NCBI RefSeq assembly: GCF_002924365.1
Contig: NZ_PQWB01000011.1
Span: 62,001 to 126,000, forward strand
Direction of reading: 5' to 3'
Origin: Chromobacterium alticapitis
GTDB taxonomy: Bacteria; Pseudomonadota; Gammaproteobacteria; Burkholderiales; Chromobacteriaceae
DNA: 64,000 bases
Below the pieces are notes generated by a model. That model made no database searches. It was not told the origin of the DNA and was given only the letters and a program-made list of their open reading frames with translations. The first letter of the stretch is position 1. Each line of letters begins with the position of its first letter. The position numbers and the translations under genes are program-made. This document shows positions 28,634-37,503 of this stretch, piece by piece.

Positions 28634-29311
28634 TCAGGCCACGTAGGGCAAGGTTTCGTCGGTGTAGATGTCGCGCCAGCTGGTGTAGCTGTTCAGGCAC
28701 ATGACGGGCAATAGCACGATCAGGGCCAGGCCCAGCGTGGCGATGCTGAGCAGGACCATGATGGATTGCAGCAAGACGCTCAGCGCAATGGCAGGCCAGT
28801 TTCTCAATACGCCGCGGAAGCTGCAGGCCAGCGCCCGCCCCAGGGGGAGGCGCTGAAACACCAGCAGGGCCGGAGCATACATGAGCGCGCCGTGGATCAG
28901 CATCAGCGCAAGGATCACGAGCCAGGCGCCGGGCGACGCCGGCTGGCCGTGGGCGGTAGCCAGGCTTTGCCCGAAGACGTTCTCGATCAGGATCAAGGGC
29001 AGCATCAGCGCGGAGAAACTGGCCAGCGGGCGGAAATGGTTGTGCCAGCCCAGAAAGAGGTCGGCGAATCTGACGGTTTGATTGACGCTGCGCTTGCGGG
29101 CGGCCAGCAGGAAGCCGCCGGTGAAGATAGGCGCGGCGCAGGCGAGCAGAATGCTGCCGATGGCCGGGATCTGCAAGATCGCGATGTAAGCCAGAATATA
29201 AAAGACGCACATGATGATCCAAACGGGCTTTTGCTGTTTGAATAGGCCATAGGCTTCTTTGAACCATTGCCAGGCGTGGGTGGCGGGGACTTTATGAATG
29301 GTGGTGTTCAT
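28634..29311 (-). CDS. BPSS1780-like integral membrane protein
   Basis: This 225-residue protein has six likely membrane helices and the opening KVPATHAWQWFKEAYGLFKQQKPVWI, characteristic of the BPSS1780 family of betaproteobacterial membrane proteins with unknown function. The C-terminus ends with a soluble WRDIYTDETLP segment. ATG 29311 begins the family; the frame continues upstream into non-conserved sequence. It ends 8 bases from the convergent questin-oxidase-like gene and is isolated from the upstream aminotransferase by a terminator. Confidence 0.7.
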   Translation of the reverse strand: MNTTIHKVPATHAWQWFKEAYGLFKQQKPVWIIMCVFYILAYIAILQIPAIGSILLACAAPIFTGGFLLAARKRSVNQTVRFADLFLGWHNHFRPLASFSALMLPLILIENVFGQSLATAHGQPASPGAWLVILALMLIHGALMYAPALLVFQRLPLGRALACSFRGVLRNWPAIALSVLLQSIMVLLSIATLGLALIVLLPVMCLNSYTSWRDIYTDETLPYVA

Positions 29312-29420
29312 GATGTCGAGGCTAAGCGCCAGCAGTGGGCGCGCTGGCTGGATTGAAGAGATGGGACTGCCGGGGCGGCAGGCTAGCACGGCGCAGGAAT
29401 GATGACAAATAAATCCCAAT

Positions 29421-29459
29421 GAAAACGGCAGGCCGCCGCATGGCGGCGGGCCTGCCGTT
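29421..29459 (-). terminator. Intrinsic terminator of the aminotransferase gene
   Basis: AACGGCAGG / CCTGCCGTT outer stem with an inner CCGCC / GGCGG stem, followed on the minus strand by TTTTC. It lies 17 bases after the stop at 29476. Confidence 0.75.
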
Positions 29460-29475
29460 GCCAGGTCCGGCGGTT

Positions 29476-30669
29476 TTACTGCACCTTGGCGAAGGACTCG
29501 GCCACGTAAGGCGCGTTGGCGGTGTTGAGGCCGGCCACGCACATGCGGCCGCTGCCCACCAGGTAGACGCCGAACTGCTCGCGCAGCTTGTCCACCTGGG
29601 CCTGGCTGAAGCCGGTGTAGCTGAACATGCCGCGCTGGTCCTTCAGGTATTCGAAATCGCGCTGCGGCAGCGCTTCCTTCAGCACCTGCACCAGCACGCC
29701 GCGCATGGCCTGGATGCGGTCGCGCATGTCATTGACCTCGGATACCCACAGCGCCTTCAGCTCAGGCGAGTTCAGCACGGTGGCGATCGCTTTGGCGCCG
29801 TGCGTCGGCGGGCTGGAGTAGTTGCGGCGCACGGTGGCCTTCAGCTGGCCGGATACCAGCGCCGCCTCGGCCGCGTCTTCGCATACCACGGACAGGCCGC
29901 CGCAGCGCTCGCCGTACAGCGAGAAAATCTTGGAGAAGGAGTTGCTGACCAGGAAGGACAGGCCGGCGTCCGCCATGGCACGGATGGCGTAGGCGTCCTC
30001 TTCCAGCCCGGCGCCGAAGCCCTGGTAGGCGATGTCCAGGAAGGGAATCAGCTGGCGTTCCTTGGCCACGGCCACCACCTGGTCCCATTGCGCGTTCGTC
30101 AGGTCCGCGCCGGTGGGGTTGTGGCAACACGGATGCAGCAGCACGACGGCCTTGGCCGGCAGGGTTTGCAGCTTGGCCAGCATGGCGGGGAAGTCCACGC
30201 CGCGGGTGGCCGGATCGAAGTAGGGATAGCGCTCCACGGCGAAGCCCGCGCCCTCGAAGATGGCCACGTGGTTGTCCCAGGTCGGGTCGCTGACCCAAAC
30301 GCCGGATGCCGGGAAGTAACGCTTGAGGAAGTCCGCGCCCACTTTCAGCGCGCCGGAGCCACCCAAGGTTTGCAGCGTGGCGATGCGGCCGTTCTTCACC
30401 GCGGGGTGGTCTGCGCCGAACAGCAGCGTCTGGATGGCGCTGCGGTAGGCGGCTAGGCCGTCCATGGGCAGATAGGTGCACGGCGGCTGAGGTTGGCTGG
30501 CCAGCAGCGCCTCCGCCTGCTCCACGGCCTTCAGGCGCGGGATGCGGCCGGCTTCGTCGTAATACAGGCCGATGCTGAGGTTGACCTTCTGCTCGCGCGG
30601 GTCTTTGCCGAAAGCTTCCACCAGCGACAGGATGGGATCGCCGGCGTAGGCGTCTACATGTTGGAACAC
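29476..30669 (-). CDS. Aromatic/aspartate aminotransferase (class I, PLP)
   Basis: This 397-residue class I aminotransferase is closest to the AspC/TyrB group. PLP-binding Lys247 lies in [23 protein letters not shown] (183-191) and RMCVAGLN near the C-terminus are the usual substrate-binding marks. It exchanges amino groups between aspartate or aromatic amino acids and 2-oxoglutarate. Start: GTG 30669, 7 bases after AGGAG; the first residues ([13 protein letters not shown]) match the family. It could feed the indolepyruvate oxidoreductase with aryl-pyruvates, but they are not adjacent. Confidence 0.92.
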   Translation of the reverse strand: MFQHVDAYAGDPILSLVEAFGKDPREQKVNLSIGLYYDEAGRIPRLKAVEQAEALLASQPQPPCTYLPMDGLAAYRSAIQTLLFGADHPAVKNGRIATLQTLGGSGALKVGADFLKRYFPASGVWVSDPTWDNHVAIFEGAGFAVERYPYFDPATRGVDFPAMLAKLQTLPAKAVVLLHPCCHNPTGADLTNAQWDQVVAVAKERQLIPFLDIAYQGFGAGLEEDAYAIRAMADAGLSFLVSNSFSKIFSLYGERCGGLSVVCEDAAEAALVSGQLKATVRRNYSSPPTHGAKAIATVLNSPELKALWVSEVNDMRDRIQAMRGVLVQVLKEALPQRDFEYLKDQRGMFSYTGFSQAQVDKLREQFGVYLVGSGRMCVAGLNTANAPYVAESFAKVQ

Positions 30670-30738
30670 GAATCTTCTCCTCTTGGTTGGCGGACGCCCG
30701 CCTGTTGCCGGCGGGTCGTCCGGGGTGCGGCGCGGCGC

Positions 30739-31029
30739 TCAGGCCAGGTCGTCGCGTTTCAAAGCCAGGCCCATCGCGAGCAGCCACGGCAGAATCAGCC
30801 AGCCGCCCAGCACGTTCAGCAGCGCCACGGTTTTCAGGCGCGGGCTTTTCACCAGCAGCGCGGTGGCGGTGGGCACCAGATAGGCGCCGGCCATGGCCAG
30901 GCCGTCGCCCAGCCAGACGGCGGCGTTCACCAGTTCCGGCCGATTCTGCCAGCTGCCGTAGCACCATAGCAGGATGGCCAGCGCCAGCAGGGCGAACAGC
31001 AGGTTTCTCAGCAGCGGCAGCAGGTTCAT
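30739..31029 (-). CDS. Small membrane protein of unknown function
   Basis: This 96-residue protein has three hydrophobic segments (about 7-24, 38-60 and 67-88). No family is recognised. It lies 69 bases upstream of the aminotransferase gene on the same strand, so it may be co-transcribed with it. Start: ATG 31029, with no strong ribosome site visible. Confidence 0.5.
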   Translation of the reverse strand: MNLLPLLRNLLFALLALAILLWCYGSWQNRPELVNAAVWLGDGLAMAGAYLVPTATALLVKSPRLKTVALLNVLGGWLILPWLLAMGLALKRDDLA

Positions 31030-31229
31030 GGCGTAGGGCAGGCGATGGACAAACGCTTATCCTGCGAGTTTTTGCGGCGGCTGGCAACGGGGGCTTGGCG
31101 GAATGTTCGCAATGAAGTGCCATAAATTTGACGCAATCTGCCATTTTCATGCCATGTTCATGGCGAGCGCTTGTTCGGCGCCGGCGACTTGTTTAGGCTG
31201 GCAATTTTGCGATGCGAACGGAGAGCGCC

Positions 31230-31679
31230 ATGACGGTGCATATCGACTGCGATCCGCGCAGGCTGGAGCGGGAGCGGATCTACGCTTATTTATCGCAACA
31301 GTCGTATTGGGCCCAGGGTTTGCCGCGCGATATTTTCGAACGTTCGCTGGCGAATGCCTTGTGCTTCGGCGCTTATGCCGAAGACGGCGCGCAGGTCGGT
31401 TTCGGCCGCGTCGTCACTGACCGCGCCACTTTCGCCTATCTGGCCGACATTTTCGTGTGGGACGAGTGGCAGGGGCGCGGCGTGGGCAAACAGCTGGTGG
31501 CGGCCATGCTGGCGCATCCTGAGCTGCAGAACCTGCGCCGCATGATGCTGGCCACTGCCGACGCGCACGGCCTGTACGCGCAATACGGTTTCCAGCCCTT
31601 ATCCCGGGCGGAGCGGCTGATGGAACGGTTGGAGCAGGACGTGTATCGACGGCTGGCCGGCGCGGCGCAGGCGTCGTGA
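31230..31679 (+). CDS. GNAT family N-acetyltransferase
   Basis: This 149-residue protein is a single GNAT domain: FGRVVTDRATFAYLADIFVWDEWQGRGVGKQLV contains the beta-4 strand and the acetyl-CoA loop (QGRGVG), and LYAQYGFQPLS is the usual C-terminal motif. Acceptor unknown. ATG 31230 sits 6 bases after GGAG; an in-frame upstream ATG at 31212 lacks a site. The AlaX-type gene begins 20 bases later, and the EamA gene overlaps that, so the three form an operon. Confidence 0.85.
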   Translation: MTVHIDCDPRRLERERIYAYLSQQSYWAQGLPRDIFERSLANALCFGAYAEDGAQVGFGRVVTDRATFAYLADIFVWDEWQGRGVGKQLVAAMLAHPELQNLRRMMLATADAHGLYAQYGFQPLSRAERLMERLEQDVYRRLAGAAQAS

Positions 31680-31699
31680 CAGCCAATGAAGGGCAAGCG

Positions 31700-32344
31700 A
31701 TGACGCGGAAACGGTTCTGGGCAGCGCCGTATCAGACGACGCTGGCGACCCGCGTCAGCCGAGTGGATGGCGAGCGGGTATGGCTGGAGGAAACCATTTT
31801 CTACGCTTTTTCCGGCGGCCAGGAGAGCGATAGCGGCCGCATCGCCGGCCATGCGGTGCGGCTGGCGGAAAAACAGGGCCAGGATATCGTCTACACGCTG
31901 GACGCGAACCACGGTCTGCTGGCCGGGAGCGCGGTGGAGGTGACGATAGACTGGCCGCGCCGCTACCGGTTGATGCGCCTGCACTTCGCCGCCGAGCTGG
32001 TATTGGAAGTGATCTGCCGCCAAGTGGCCGGCGTGGAGAAGATAGGCGCGCACATCGCCGAGGACAAGGCGCGCATAGACTTCGCGCGGGACCAGGCCAT
32101 CACCCCCTTGTTGCCAGCCATCTCCGCCGCCGCGCAGCGGCTGATAGACGACGATCAACCCATCGTCAGCGCCTTTTCCGACGAGGCGGCCGAGCGCCGC
32201 TACTGGGAGCTGCCCGGTTTCGCCCGCGTGCCTTGCGGCGGCACCCATTTGCGGCGCAGCGGCGAAGTGGGGCCCATCCTGCTCAAGCGGCGCAATGTCG
32301 GCAAGGGCAAGGAACGAGTGGAAATCTATTTACAGGAAGCATGA
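31700..32344 (+). CDS. AlaX-type alanyl-tRNA editing protein
   Basis: This 214-residue free-standing editing domain would hydrolyse mischarged Ser- or Gly-tRNA(Ala). AFSGGQESDSG (36-46) and the C-terminal zinc motif PCGGTHLRRSGEVG (C179, H183) are typical. The first zinc motif reads HFAAE (H95, E99) where the AlaRS editing domain has HxxxH, a possible ligand change. ATG 31700 has AAGGG upstream. Its stop overlaps the next gene's ATG (ATGA). Confidence 0.82.
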   Translation: MTRKRFWAAPYQTTLATRVSRVDGERVWLEETIFYAFSGGQESDSGRIAGHAVRLAEKQGQDIVYTLDANHGLLAGSAVEVTIDWPRRYRLMRLHFAAELVLEVICRQVAGVEKIGAHIAEDKARIDFARDQAITPLLPAISAAAQRLIDDDQPIVSAFSDEAAERRYWELPGFARVPCGGTHLRRSGEVGPILLKRRNVGKGKERVEIYLQEA

Positions 32345-33231
32345 TGCTGTATGACCTTGCCGCGGTCGGCGCCGCCGGCTGCTGGGCGCTGGGCGGACTG
32401 CTGGGCGCCGGACCATCCCGCCATTTCGGCCCTTTTGCCTTCACCCGCTTGCGGTTGACGCTGCTGACCATGGCGCTGGGCGGCGCGAGCCTGCTGTCCG
32501 GCGGCTGGCACTCCATCAGCGCGGCCGCCTTGTGGCCGGCGCTGCTGTCCGGGCTGTGCGGCATCTTCCTCGGCGACACGGTGATGTTCGCCTCGATGAA
32601 CCGGCTGGGGCCGCGCCGCACGGGTTTGCTGTTCGCCACTCATTCGGTGTTTTCCGTATTGCTGGGGGTGCTGTTTCTATCCGAACGGCTGAGCGCGGCC
32701 GCCATGCTGGGCAGCTTGCTGGTGTTCGGCGGCGTGTTGTTGGCGGTGGCCTTCGGCCGGCGCGAGGTGGACGCCCACGTGTGGGAACGCAACGACAAGC
32801 TGGCCGCCGGCGTGGCGCTGGGGCTGACGGCGGCCTTGTGCCAGGCCTTGGGCACCTTCTTCGCCAAGCCGGCGATGGCGGCGGGACTGGAGCCGGTCAC
32901 CGCGTCCGCGCTGCGCATGGGCGTCAGCTGCGGCGCGCACTATCTGTTGTGGCTGAGCGGCTGGCGCCTGGCGAAAAGCCGCGGGCCGTACACGCCGCGC
33001 ATGCTGGGCCAGACCGCGCTGAACGGCCTGGTGGCGTTGGGCCTGGGCATGACCTTGATCATGCTGGCCCTGCAGCGCGCCAACGTGGCCACCGTGGGCA
33101 TTTTGTCCGCGCTGAGCCCGGTGCTGATCCTGCCCATGCTGTGGGTGGCATTGAAACGACCGCCGCCGCCATTGGCCTGGCTGGGCGCGGCGGTGAGTTG
33201 CGCCGGCACCGCGCTGGTGGTGTTGCGCTGA
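32341..33231 (+). CDS. EamA/DMT family transporter
   Basis: This 296-residue inner-membrane protein has about ten hydrophobic helices in two EamA repeats; GDTVMFASMNRLGPRRTGLLFATHSVFSVLLGVLFLSERL carries the conserved repeat end. Substrate unknown; family members export amino acids or metabolites. It overlaps the AlaX-type stop by 4 bases (ATGA), so it is translationally coupled. It is the last core gene before the tail cluster. Confidence 0.85.
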   Translation: MMLYDLAAVGAAGCWALGGLLGAGPSRHFGPFAFTRLRLTLLTMALGGASLLSGGWHSISAAALWPALLSGLCGIFLGDTVMFASMNRLGPRRTGLLFATHSVFSVLLGVLFLSERLSAAAMLGSLLVFGGVLLAVAFGRREVDAHVWERNDKLAAGVALGLTAALCQALGTFFAKPAMAAGLEPVTASALRMGVSCGAHYLLWLSGWRLAKSRGPYTPRMLGQTALNGLVALGLGMTLIMLALQRANVATVGILSALSPVLILPMLWVALKRPPPPLAWLGAAVSCAGTALVVLR

Positions 33232-33264
33232 GCCATGTCATGACAAAACCGCGCCGGGAGGCGC

Positions 33265-33280
33265 GGTTTCACGTGGAACA
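33265..33280 (-). other. parS-like ParB-binding site 4, at the edge of the tail cluster
   Basis: GGTTTCACGTGGAACA (minus: TGTTCCACGTGAAACC), 14 of 16 consensus matches. Its left part overlaps the right arm of a 10-bp hairpin AAACCGCGCC / GGCGCGGTTT (33246-33269). Confidence 0.7.
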
Positions 33281-33420
33281 CGTATATGGGGGCAAACCGT
33301 TATTCAGGGGTGGGTTCTGATGGTCGGGGATGCTCATGCGTTCCTGACGATGATGGGCGCTTAGGCTGGCTGCTTGGGCCTGTTGGCTCCACCAGTTAGC
33401 CTTGCCAGCGAGGCGGGCTT

Positions 33421-33545
33421 AACGCCGCATCCTCCGATCCGACAGAGCGTTTTGCGCGATGGCGTCAAGATCATTGCTGGCGGGATTGCCGTCATGGAAC
33501 AGTCCGTCTGGACTATATGATGGAATTGAGCGGGTTTTGCATGGA
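33421..33545 (-). pseudogene. Decayed 5' fragment of a tail-fibre gene
   Basis: Read on the minus strand from 33542, ATGCAAAACCCGCTCAATTC matches the start of the intact fibre gene at 34872 (MQN-LNSI), then a TAG and a frame change follow; in the other frame the text continues SPDGLFHDGNPASNDLDAIA, matching ADGVFHDGNPATGELGTIV. The upstream flank (33546-33601) also matches that of the intact gene. It is the remnant of a duplicated fibre gene. The gap 33232-33726 otherwise holds a parS site and a terminator. Confidence 0.75.
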
Positions 33546-33678
33546 TAACGCCTCCCGCAGGGAATGAGAGGTCGGCCACATGGGGCGATGACGGATGTCG
33601 TTGTTTGAGGTGGATAGTTATGTGCGGAAGGCCGTGCGGCGGAATAGGTGGATGGACGACAGTGCCGTATATGGCATG

Positions 33679-33703
33679 AAAAAGCCGCACCCTGAAGAGC
33701 GGC
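33679..33703 (-). terminator. Intrinsic terminator of the tail-fibre operon
   Basis: On the minus strand GCCGC, a ten-base loop, GCGGC and then TTTTT, 24 bases beyond the fibre gene stop at 33727. Confidence 0.65.
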
Positions 33704-33726
33704 CAAACGGATGATATCAAGTGACA

Positions 33727-34872
33727 TCAGTATTTTATGCAGGGAAGCAGAGCGACGTTGCGTGGCCGGGTCTCGCTGGATATACGCGCATCTGCGGCCT
33801 CCCGAACGACCTGAGGCATGGCGATGTTATTCCGATCCGCACTGTTTTTCGGAATGAAGTCAGGCCCCGCGCCTGTGACATTTGGAATCGATGCTGACAT
33901 GGCATAGGAGGCATGTGAATGCTGTTGCAGGGCATCGTCCTGTTTGGAGCCGAAGATGCGCGGCGATTCGGCATCCACTTTTCCGGAGGCATCCCAGCCG
34001 CGAATGAATTGGCCTTGTAAGTCGGGTAGGCGAAATGTGGTTTTTCCGTCCCCGGATCCAAAGGTCGGATCGATCGCATTGAAAAGAGTGGCGAACTCGT
34101 TACGGGATTTCTCTGCGCCATCGCAAATCAGCCAGCCTTTCGGCGGCGTTTTCATGGCGAAAAACGCAATGGTGCCGGGGGGGATGGTGTCTATCGACTT
34201 GATCGCATCGGCGATCAGGCTTTTCACTTGGGCAAGGGGGACGGCATCGGTATCTTGCCAAGTAGGCGCAACGCAGAAAGTTTTTTGAGTATTGCCATTG
34301 ATGTTGGCGAAGATGTCCTGGGCCTGACCAAGTGGAACGGCATCTACACTCTGCAAGGCTTTGCCGACGCTGAATGATCGAGTGACATCGCCGGTTCGTG
34401 ACGCCGCATCCGTAATGCCATAGCCGGACAGCGTAGAAGATTTGTCTGCTTTGGCGGCTAACTGTTTGGCGATGAATGATGCGAAATTGGAGTCGTTGCC
34501 AAGGGCTGCGGCCAGTTCCTGTAAAGTATTTAGAGCTCCCGGTGCGCCTGCGACCACGCTGTCGATCGCAGTTTTTAATTCGGTCTTGGTTGCGCCGTCG
34601 GCAATGCCATATCCCGCTAGCGTGGTGGGTTTGGCGCCGCTCCCCCAGGCGATGTTCTGCACGGCCTGCAGCAGCTGGTCGTTACGCGCGGGGTCCGGGT
34701 TTTGGCCACTGTTTTTGATGACGGACATCAGTTCCTGCTGCGCGCTTTGCACCACGGCTTGCACGCCGTTGAGCCAGTCTGAGGTGACGATGGTGCCGAG
34801 TTCGCCGGTGGCGGGGTTGCCGTCGTGGAAGACGCCGTCCGCGCTGTTGATGGAATTAAGCTGGTTTTGCAT
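33727..34872 (-). CDS. Tail fibre protein with tail-collar domain (fibre B)
   Basis: This 381-residue virion protein has an N-terminal attachment module (to about 150) with GYGI-D fibre repeats (TLAGYGIADGATKTELK) and a C-terminal tail-collar domain: GTIAFFAMKTPPKGWLICDG and FRLPDLQGQFIRGWD. It ends RPRNVALLPCIKY. ATG 34872 lies behind GGGAGG. The N-terminal 150 residues closely resemble fibre A (35638-37398), the remainder does not, so the two probably bind different receptors. It stands behind its own terminator-separated segment. Confidence 0.87.
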   Translation of the reverse strand: MQNQLNSINSADGVFHDGNPATGELGTIVTSDWLNGVQAVVQSAQQELMSVIKNSGQNPDPARNDQLLQAVQNIAWGSGAKPTTLAGYGIADGATKTELKTAIDSVVAGAPGALNTLQELAAALGNDSNFASFIAKQLAAKADKSSTLSGYGITDAASRTGDVTRSFSVGKALQSVDAVPLGQAQDIFANINGNTQKTFCVAPTWQDTDAVPLAQVKSLIADAIKSIDTIPPGTIAFFAMKTPPKGWLICDGAEKSRNEFATLFNAIDPTFGSGDGKTTFRLPDLQGQFIRGWDASGKVDAESPRIFGSKQDDALQQHSHASYAMSASIPNVTGAGPDFIPKNSADRNNIAMPQVVREAADARISSETRPRNVALLPCIKY

Positions 34873-35003
34873 GGAAAACGCCTCCCGTTGGGAATGAGAA
34901 ATCGGCCGCAGGGGCCGATGACGGATGTCGCCGATCAAGAATGGGGGCGATTGTGCGGGAGCGCGCGCGCTGGGCGCAGTGGACAGCGTTCAGTGGCGAC
35001 GGC

Positions 35004-35029
35004 AAAAACGGCAGCGTATCGCTGCCGTT
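35004..35029 (-). terminator. Intrinsic terminator between Tfa and fibre B genes
   Basis: AACGGCAGCG / CGCTGCCGTT, a 10-bp stem with a three-base loop, followed on the minus strand by five T. It would reduce read-through into fibre B, implying separate or lower expression of that gene. Confidence 0.8.
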
Positions 35030-35051
35030 GACATTGAGGCTTTTGCTGGGC

Positions 35052-35627
35052 TTAGGCGGGTTGCCTGGGCCAGTCGGCGTCCACCAATTTGGGCCACAGC
35101 GCCTGGTCCGGCAGACGGGCCAGGTCCACGCAGTAGCGCTTCCAGGCCGCCAGCTTGTCGAGCTCCGCCGAGGAAGCGATGCCCAGCGATTCGGCATCTT
35201 CCAGCGGGCGGCGGGCGGCGTAGGCATCCGCCAGGCGCCGCTTCAGTTCGGCAGCCGTCTGCGCCATCAGCGCGGCGGCCTGAGCGGTTTTGTTCACCAT
35301 CCAGCCCTTGCCATCCCAGGCCGGGAATTCGCAAGGCTCCAGCAGGGTGGCGCGCAGGCTGTCCGGCGTGTCGCCCAAGCGAGCCTGGACCCGTTGCGCG
35401 GTGTCTATGCTCCATAGCTTGACGTTGCGCCAGTCTTGCGCGACGGACCAGTTGCCGTCGTGGAACACGGCGATTTGGCGCTCGGAGGTGGCCGGCGGCT
35501 GCAGCTCTGTGCTGTGGGCGGGCAGCAGCCAGACACCGGGTTCCAGCGGAGAGGGCGTAGCTGCGATGGGACCTTGATACTCCCCTGTTTGCGGATGGTA
35601 GTCGTATACGGTTTTGTTGTCTTGCAT
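35052..35627 (-). CDS. Tail fibre assembly protein (Tfa family)
   Basis: This 191-residue protein has the Tfa layout: an N-terminal YDYHPQTGEYQGP segment, a middle with AWDGKGWMVNKTAQA, and a C-terminal helix-rich end WKRYCVDLARLPDQ...WP. Such proteins are chaperones for folding or trimerising fibre C-termini. It begins 10 bases after the stop of fibre A, with ribosome site AAGGAAA, so it probably serves that fibre. Confidence 0.85.
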   Translation of the reverse strand: MQDNKTVYDYHPQTGEYQGPIAATPSPLEPGVWLLPAHSTELQPPATSERQIAVFHDGNWSVAQDWRNVKLWSIDTAQRVQARLGDTPDSLRATLLEPCEFPAWDGKGWMVNKTAQAAALMAQTAAELKRRLADAYAARRPLEDAESLGIASSAELDKLAAWKRYCVDLARLPDQALWPKLVDADWPRQPA

Positions 35628-35637
35628 AGCAATTTCC

Positions 35638-37398
35638 TTAGTACTTGATGCAGGGGAGCAGGGCGATGTTGCGGGGGCGGGTCATGTACATCCAGTTTTG
35701 AGGATTACCGCCGAAGACCTGGCTGATGGCCTGCTGGTTGAGCAGGGTCAGGTTATTGATAACCAGCCCGCTGGTGTAATCCTTCACTTCGGGCACAAAG
35801 TCATAGCCCGCGACATCGCGTACGGCCTTGTTGGTCATATTGTTGATGATGCCGCCTGCATAGATATCTTGGTCGTCGTTATGAATGACCAGCGATCCTT
35901 TCTGCTTGGAGCCGAATACCCGGCCCTGATCCACGTTGGCGTCCCAGCCGCGCACAAACTCTCCGCGCAGGTCAGGAAGGTTGAAGGTGGTGGTGCCATC
36001 GCCGGCGCCGTAGGTGGTGCCGATGGCGGCGAATAGTGAAGCGAATGTGCTGCGGCTGATCGTTGTGCCATTGGCCGGAAGCCAGCCATCGGGCGGGGTG
36101 GCCATTGCGAAGAACGCGACCTGGCCGGTCAAATGGCCGTCATGAATCAAGGTATGCCAAGGATTCCAGCGGTTGGCGTCATCGTTGCGGGTACGAAAGC
36201 GCATCACGTAACCGGTGGTGTAATCGGCGGTCAGTTGGCAGGGGTAATTGAGATTGCTGTTCGCTTCTCCCAGGCCGCCGAAAGCGATGAACGGGCCGGT
36301 AACACCGCTGGAGGTGCCGTAGTTGAAGCCTGTCTCGCAAGCGGTGATGGCGTCGTCGAGCGAGGTTTTATCGTCAACGCTGATGCGATAGCGGCGTCTC
36401 TTGATGAAAGAGGCATCGTTTCCGCCGTGCCAGACACGGTATTCATTCCCCGTTGACTCCTTCAGCACCAGCGTCTCTGCGCCGTAGCCCTTGTGCACCA
36501 GCGCCACCGCGCTGTTGCCGGGACGATGTAGGCCCAAAGCTGGGAAGTCGCTGCCGGTAGAGCGTAGCTCCAGCGTGCCGTTGGTATAGATATTGCCATC
36601 GTAGACATTGGGCGTGGTCTTGAGCACCTGCGCGGTTTGCGTGGTAGACAGCGCCAGCGTGTTGATGCCGTAGCCGGCCAGCGAGTTGGATTTGTCGGCT
36701 TTGCTGGCCAATTTGTTGGTGACGGTGGCGGCGAAGTTGTTGTCGTTGCCCAGCGCCGCAGCCAACTCTTGCAGCGTGTTCAGCGCGCCAGGCGCGCCGC
36801 TGACCAGACCGTCCACCGCAGCTTTCAGCTCGGCCTTAGTCGCGCCGTCGGTGATGCCGTAGCCGGCCAGCGTGGTGGCGGCGTCGGCCAGTTTCTGCCA
36901 TTGGCTCCAGTTGCCGCGGTAGCGGCAGCGATACCAGCAGCCGGCGTTGTCATAACATTGGTAGGTCTGGTAGACCATATTCTCATTGGGCAAAACAAAC
37001 AGCAGTCCAGCGTGCGGGGCCGGATAATTGGCGCCGTCGGCCGCATAGTTATTGCCGGGATTATGGTAGAGACCAACGTCTACGATATTGTTCAAGTCGA
37101 TTTTGTCGCTTAGTTGCGGCCGCAGCGCCAATCCGTCGGTAATGCCGTATTCCGCCAACGTCGTGGGCTTGGCATTGCCGCCCCAAGCCATTTGTTTGAT
37201 CGCTTCCTGCAGTTGGTCTGGGCGCGCCGGGTCGGCCTTCTGGCCATTGTTGCCGTTGACGACGGACAGCAGCTCTTGCTGGGTGGACTGGACGGCGGAC
37301 TGCATGGCGTTCAGCCAATCAGCGGAGACGATGGTGCCCAGCTCGCCGGTTTTAGGATCGCCGTCGCGAAAAGCAACGGGCTTGATTGGGTCTTGCAT
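35638..37398 (-). CDS. Tail fibre protein with knob and tail-collar domains (fibre A)
   Basis: This 586-residue fibre has the same N-terminal module as fibre B (GELGTIVSADWLNAMQ), GYGITDG repeats, a pyocin-knob-like segment (YHNPGNNYAADGANYPAP to WYRCRYRGNWSQWQKLA, about 113-170), a second knob-like stretch near 340-400, and a tail-collar domain (GQVAFFAMATPPDGWLPANG; FNLPDLRGEFVRGWD). It ends RPRNIALLPCIKY. ATG 37398 follows AGGAGC. It is the likely main receptor-binding protein, made with the adjacent Tfa. Confidence 0.9.
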   Translation of the reverse strand: MQDPIKPVAFRDGDPKTGELGTIVSADWLNAMQSAVQSTQQELLSVVNGNNGQKADPARPDQLQEAIKQMAWGGNAKPTTLAEYGITDGLALRPQLSDKIDLNNIVDVGLYHNPGNNYAADGANYPAPHAGLLFVLPNENMVYQTYQCYDNAGCWYRCRYRGNWSQWQKLADAATTLAGYGITDGATKAELKAAVDGLVSGAPGALNTLQELAAALGNDNNFAATVTNKLASKADKSNSLAGYGINTLALSTTQTAQVLKTTPNVYDGNIYTNGTLELRSTGSDFPALGLHRPGNSAVALVHKGYGAETLVLKESTGNEYRVWHGGNDASFIKRRRYRISVDDKTSLDDAITACETGFNYGTSSGVTGPFIAFGGLGEANSNLNYPCQLTADYTTGYVMRFRTRNDDANRWNPWHTLIHDGHLTGQVAFFAMATPPDGWLPANGTTISRSTFASLFAAIGTTYGAGDGTTTFNLPDLRGEFVRGWDANVDQGRVFGSKQKGSLVIHNDDQDIYAGGIINNMTNKAVRDVAGYDFVPEVKDYTSGLVINNLTLLNQQAISQVFGGNPQNWMYMTRPRNIALLPCIKY

Positions 37399-37503
37399 GA
37401 AGCGCTCCTGGTATAGAGATGGGACGGGAACACCGGTTGGGAAATCGGCGTGGATGGGGGGAGGGGCACGATGGAAGCGCGCGAGGCGCGCGTTCTGTGG
37501 CGA

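Noticed and set aside
32774-32785. CCCACGTGTGGG palindrome as a parS site
   Set aside because: Only the CACGTG core is shared; the flanking GTTT/AAAC needed for parS is absent.
33246-33269. Hairpin after the EamA gene as an intrinsic terminator
   Set aside because: The stem is good, but no T-run follows; the right arm overlaps a parS-like site.
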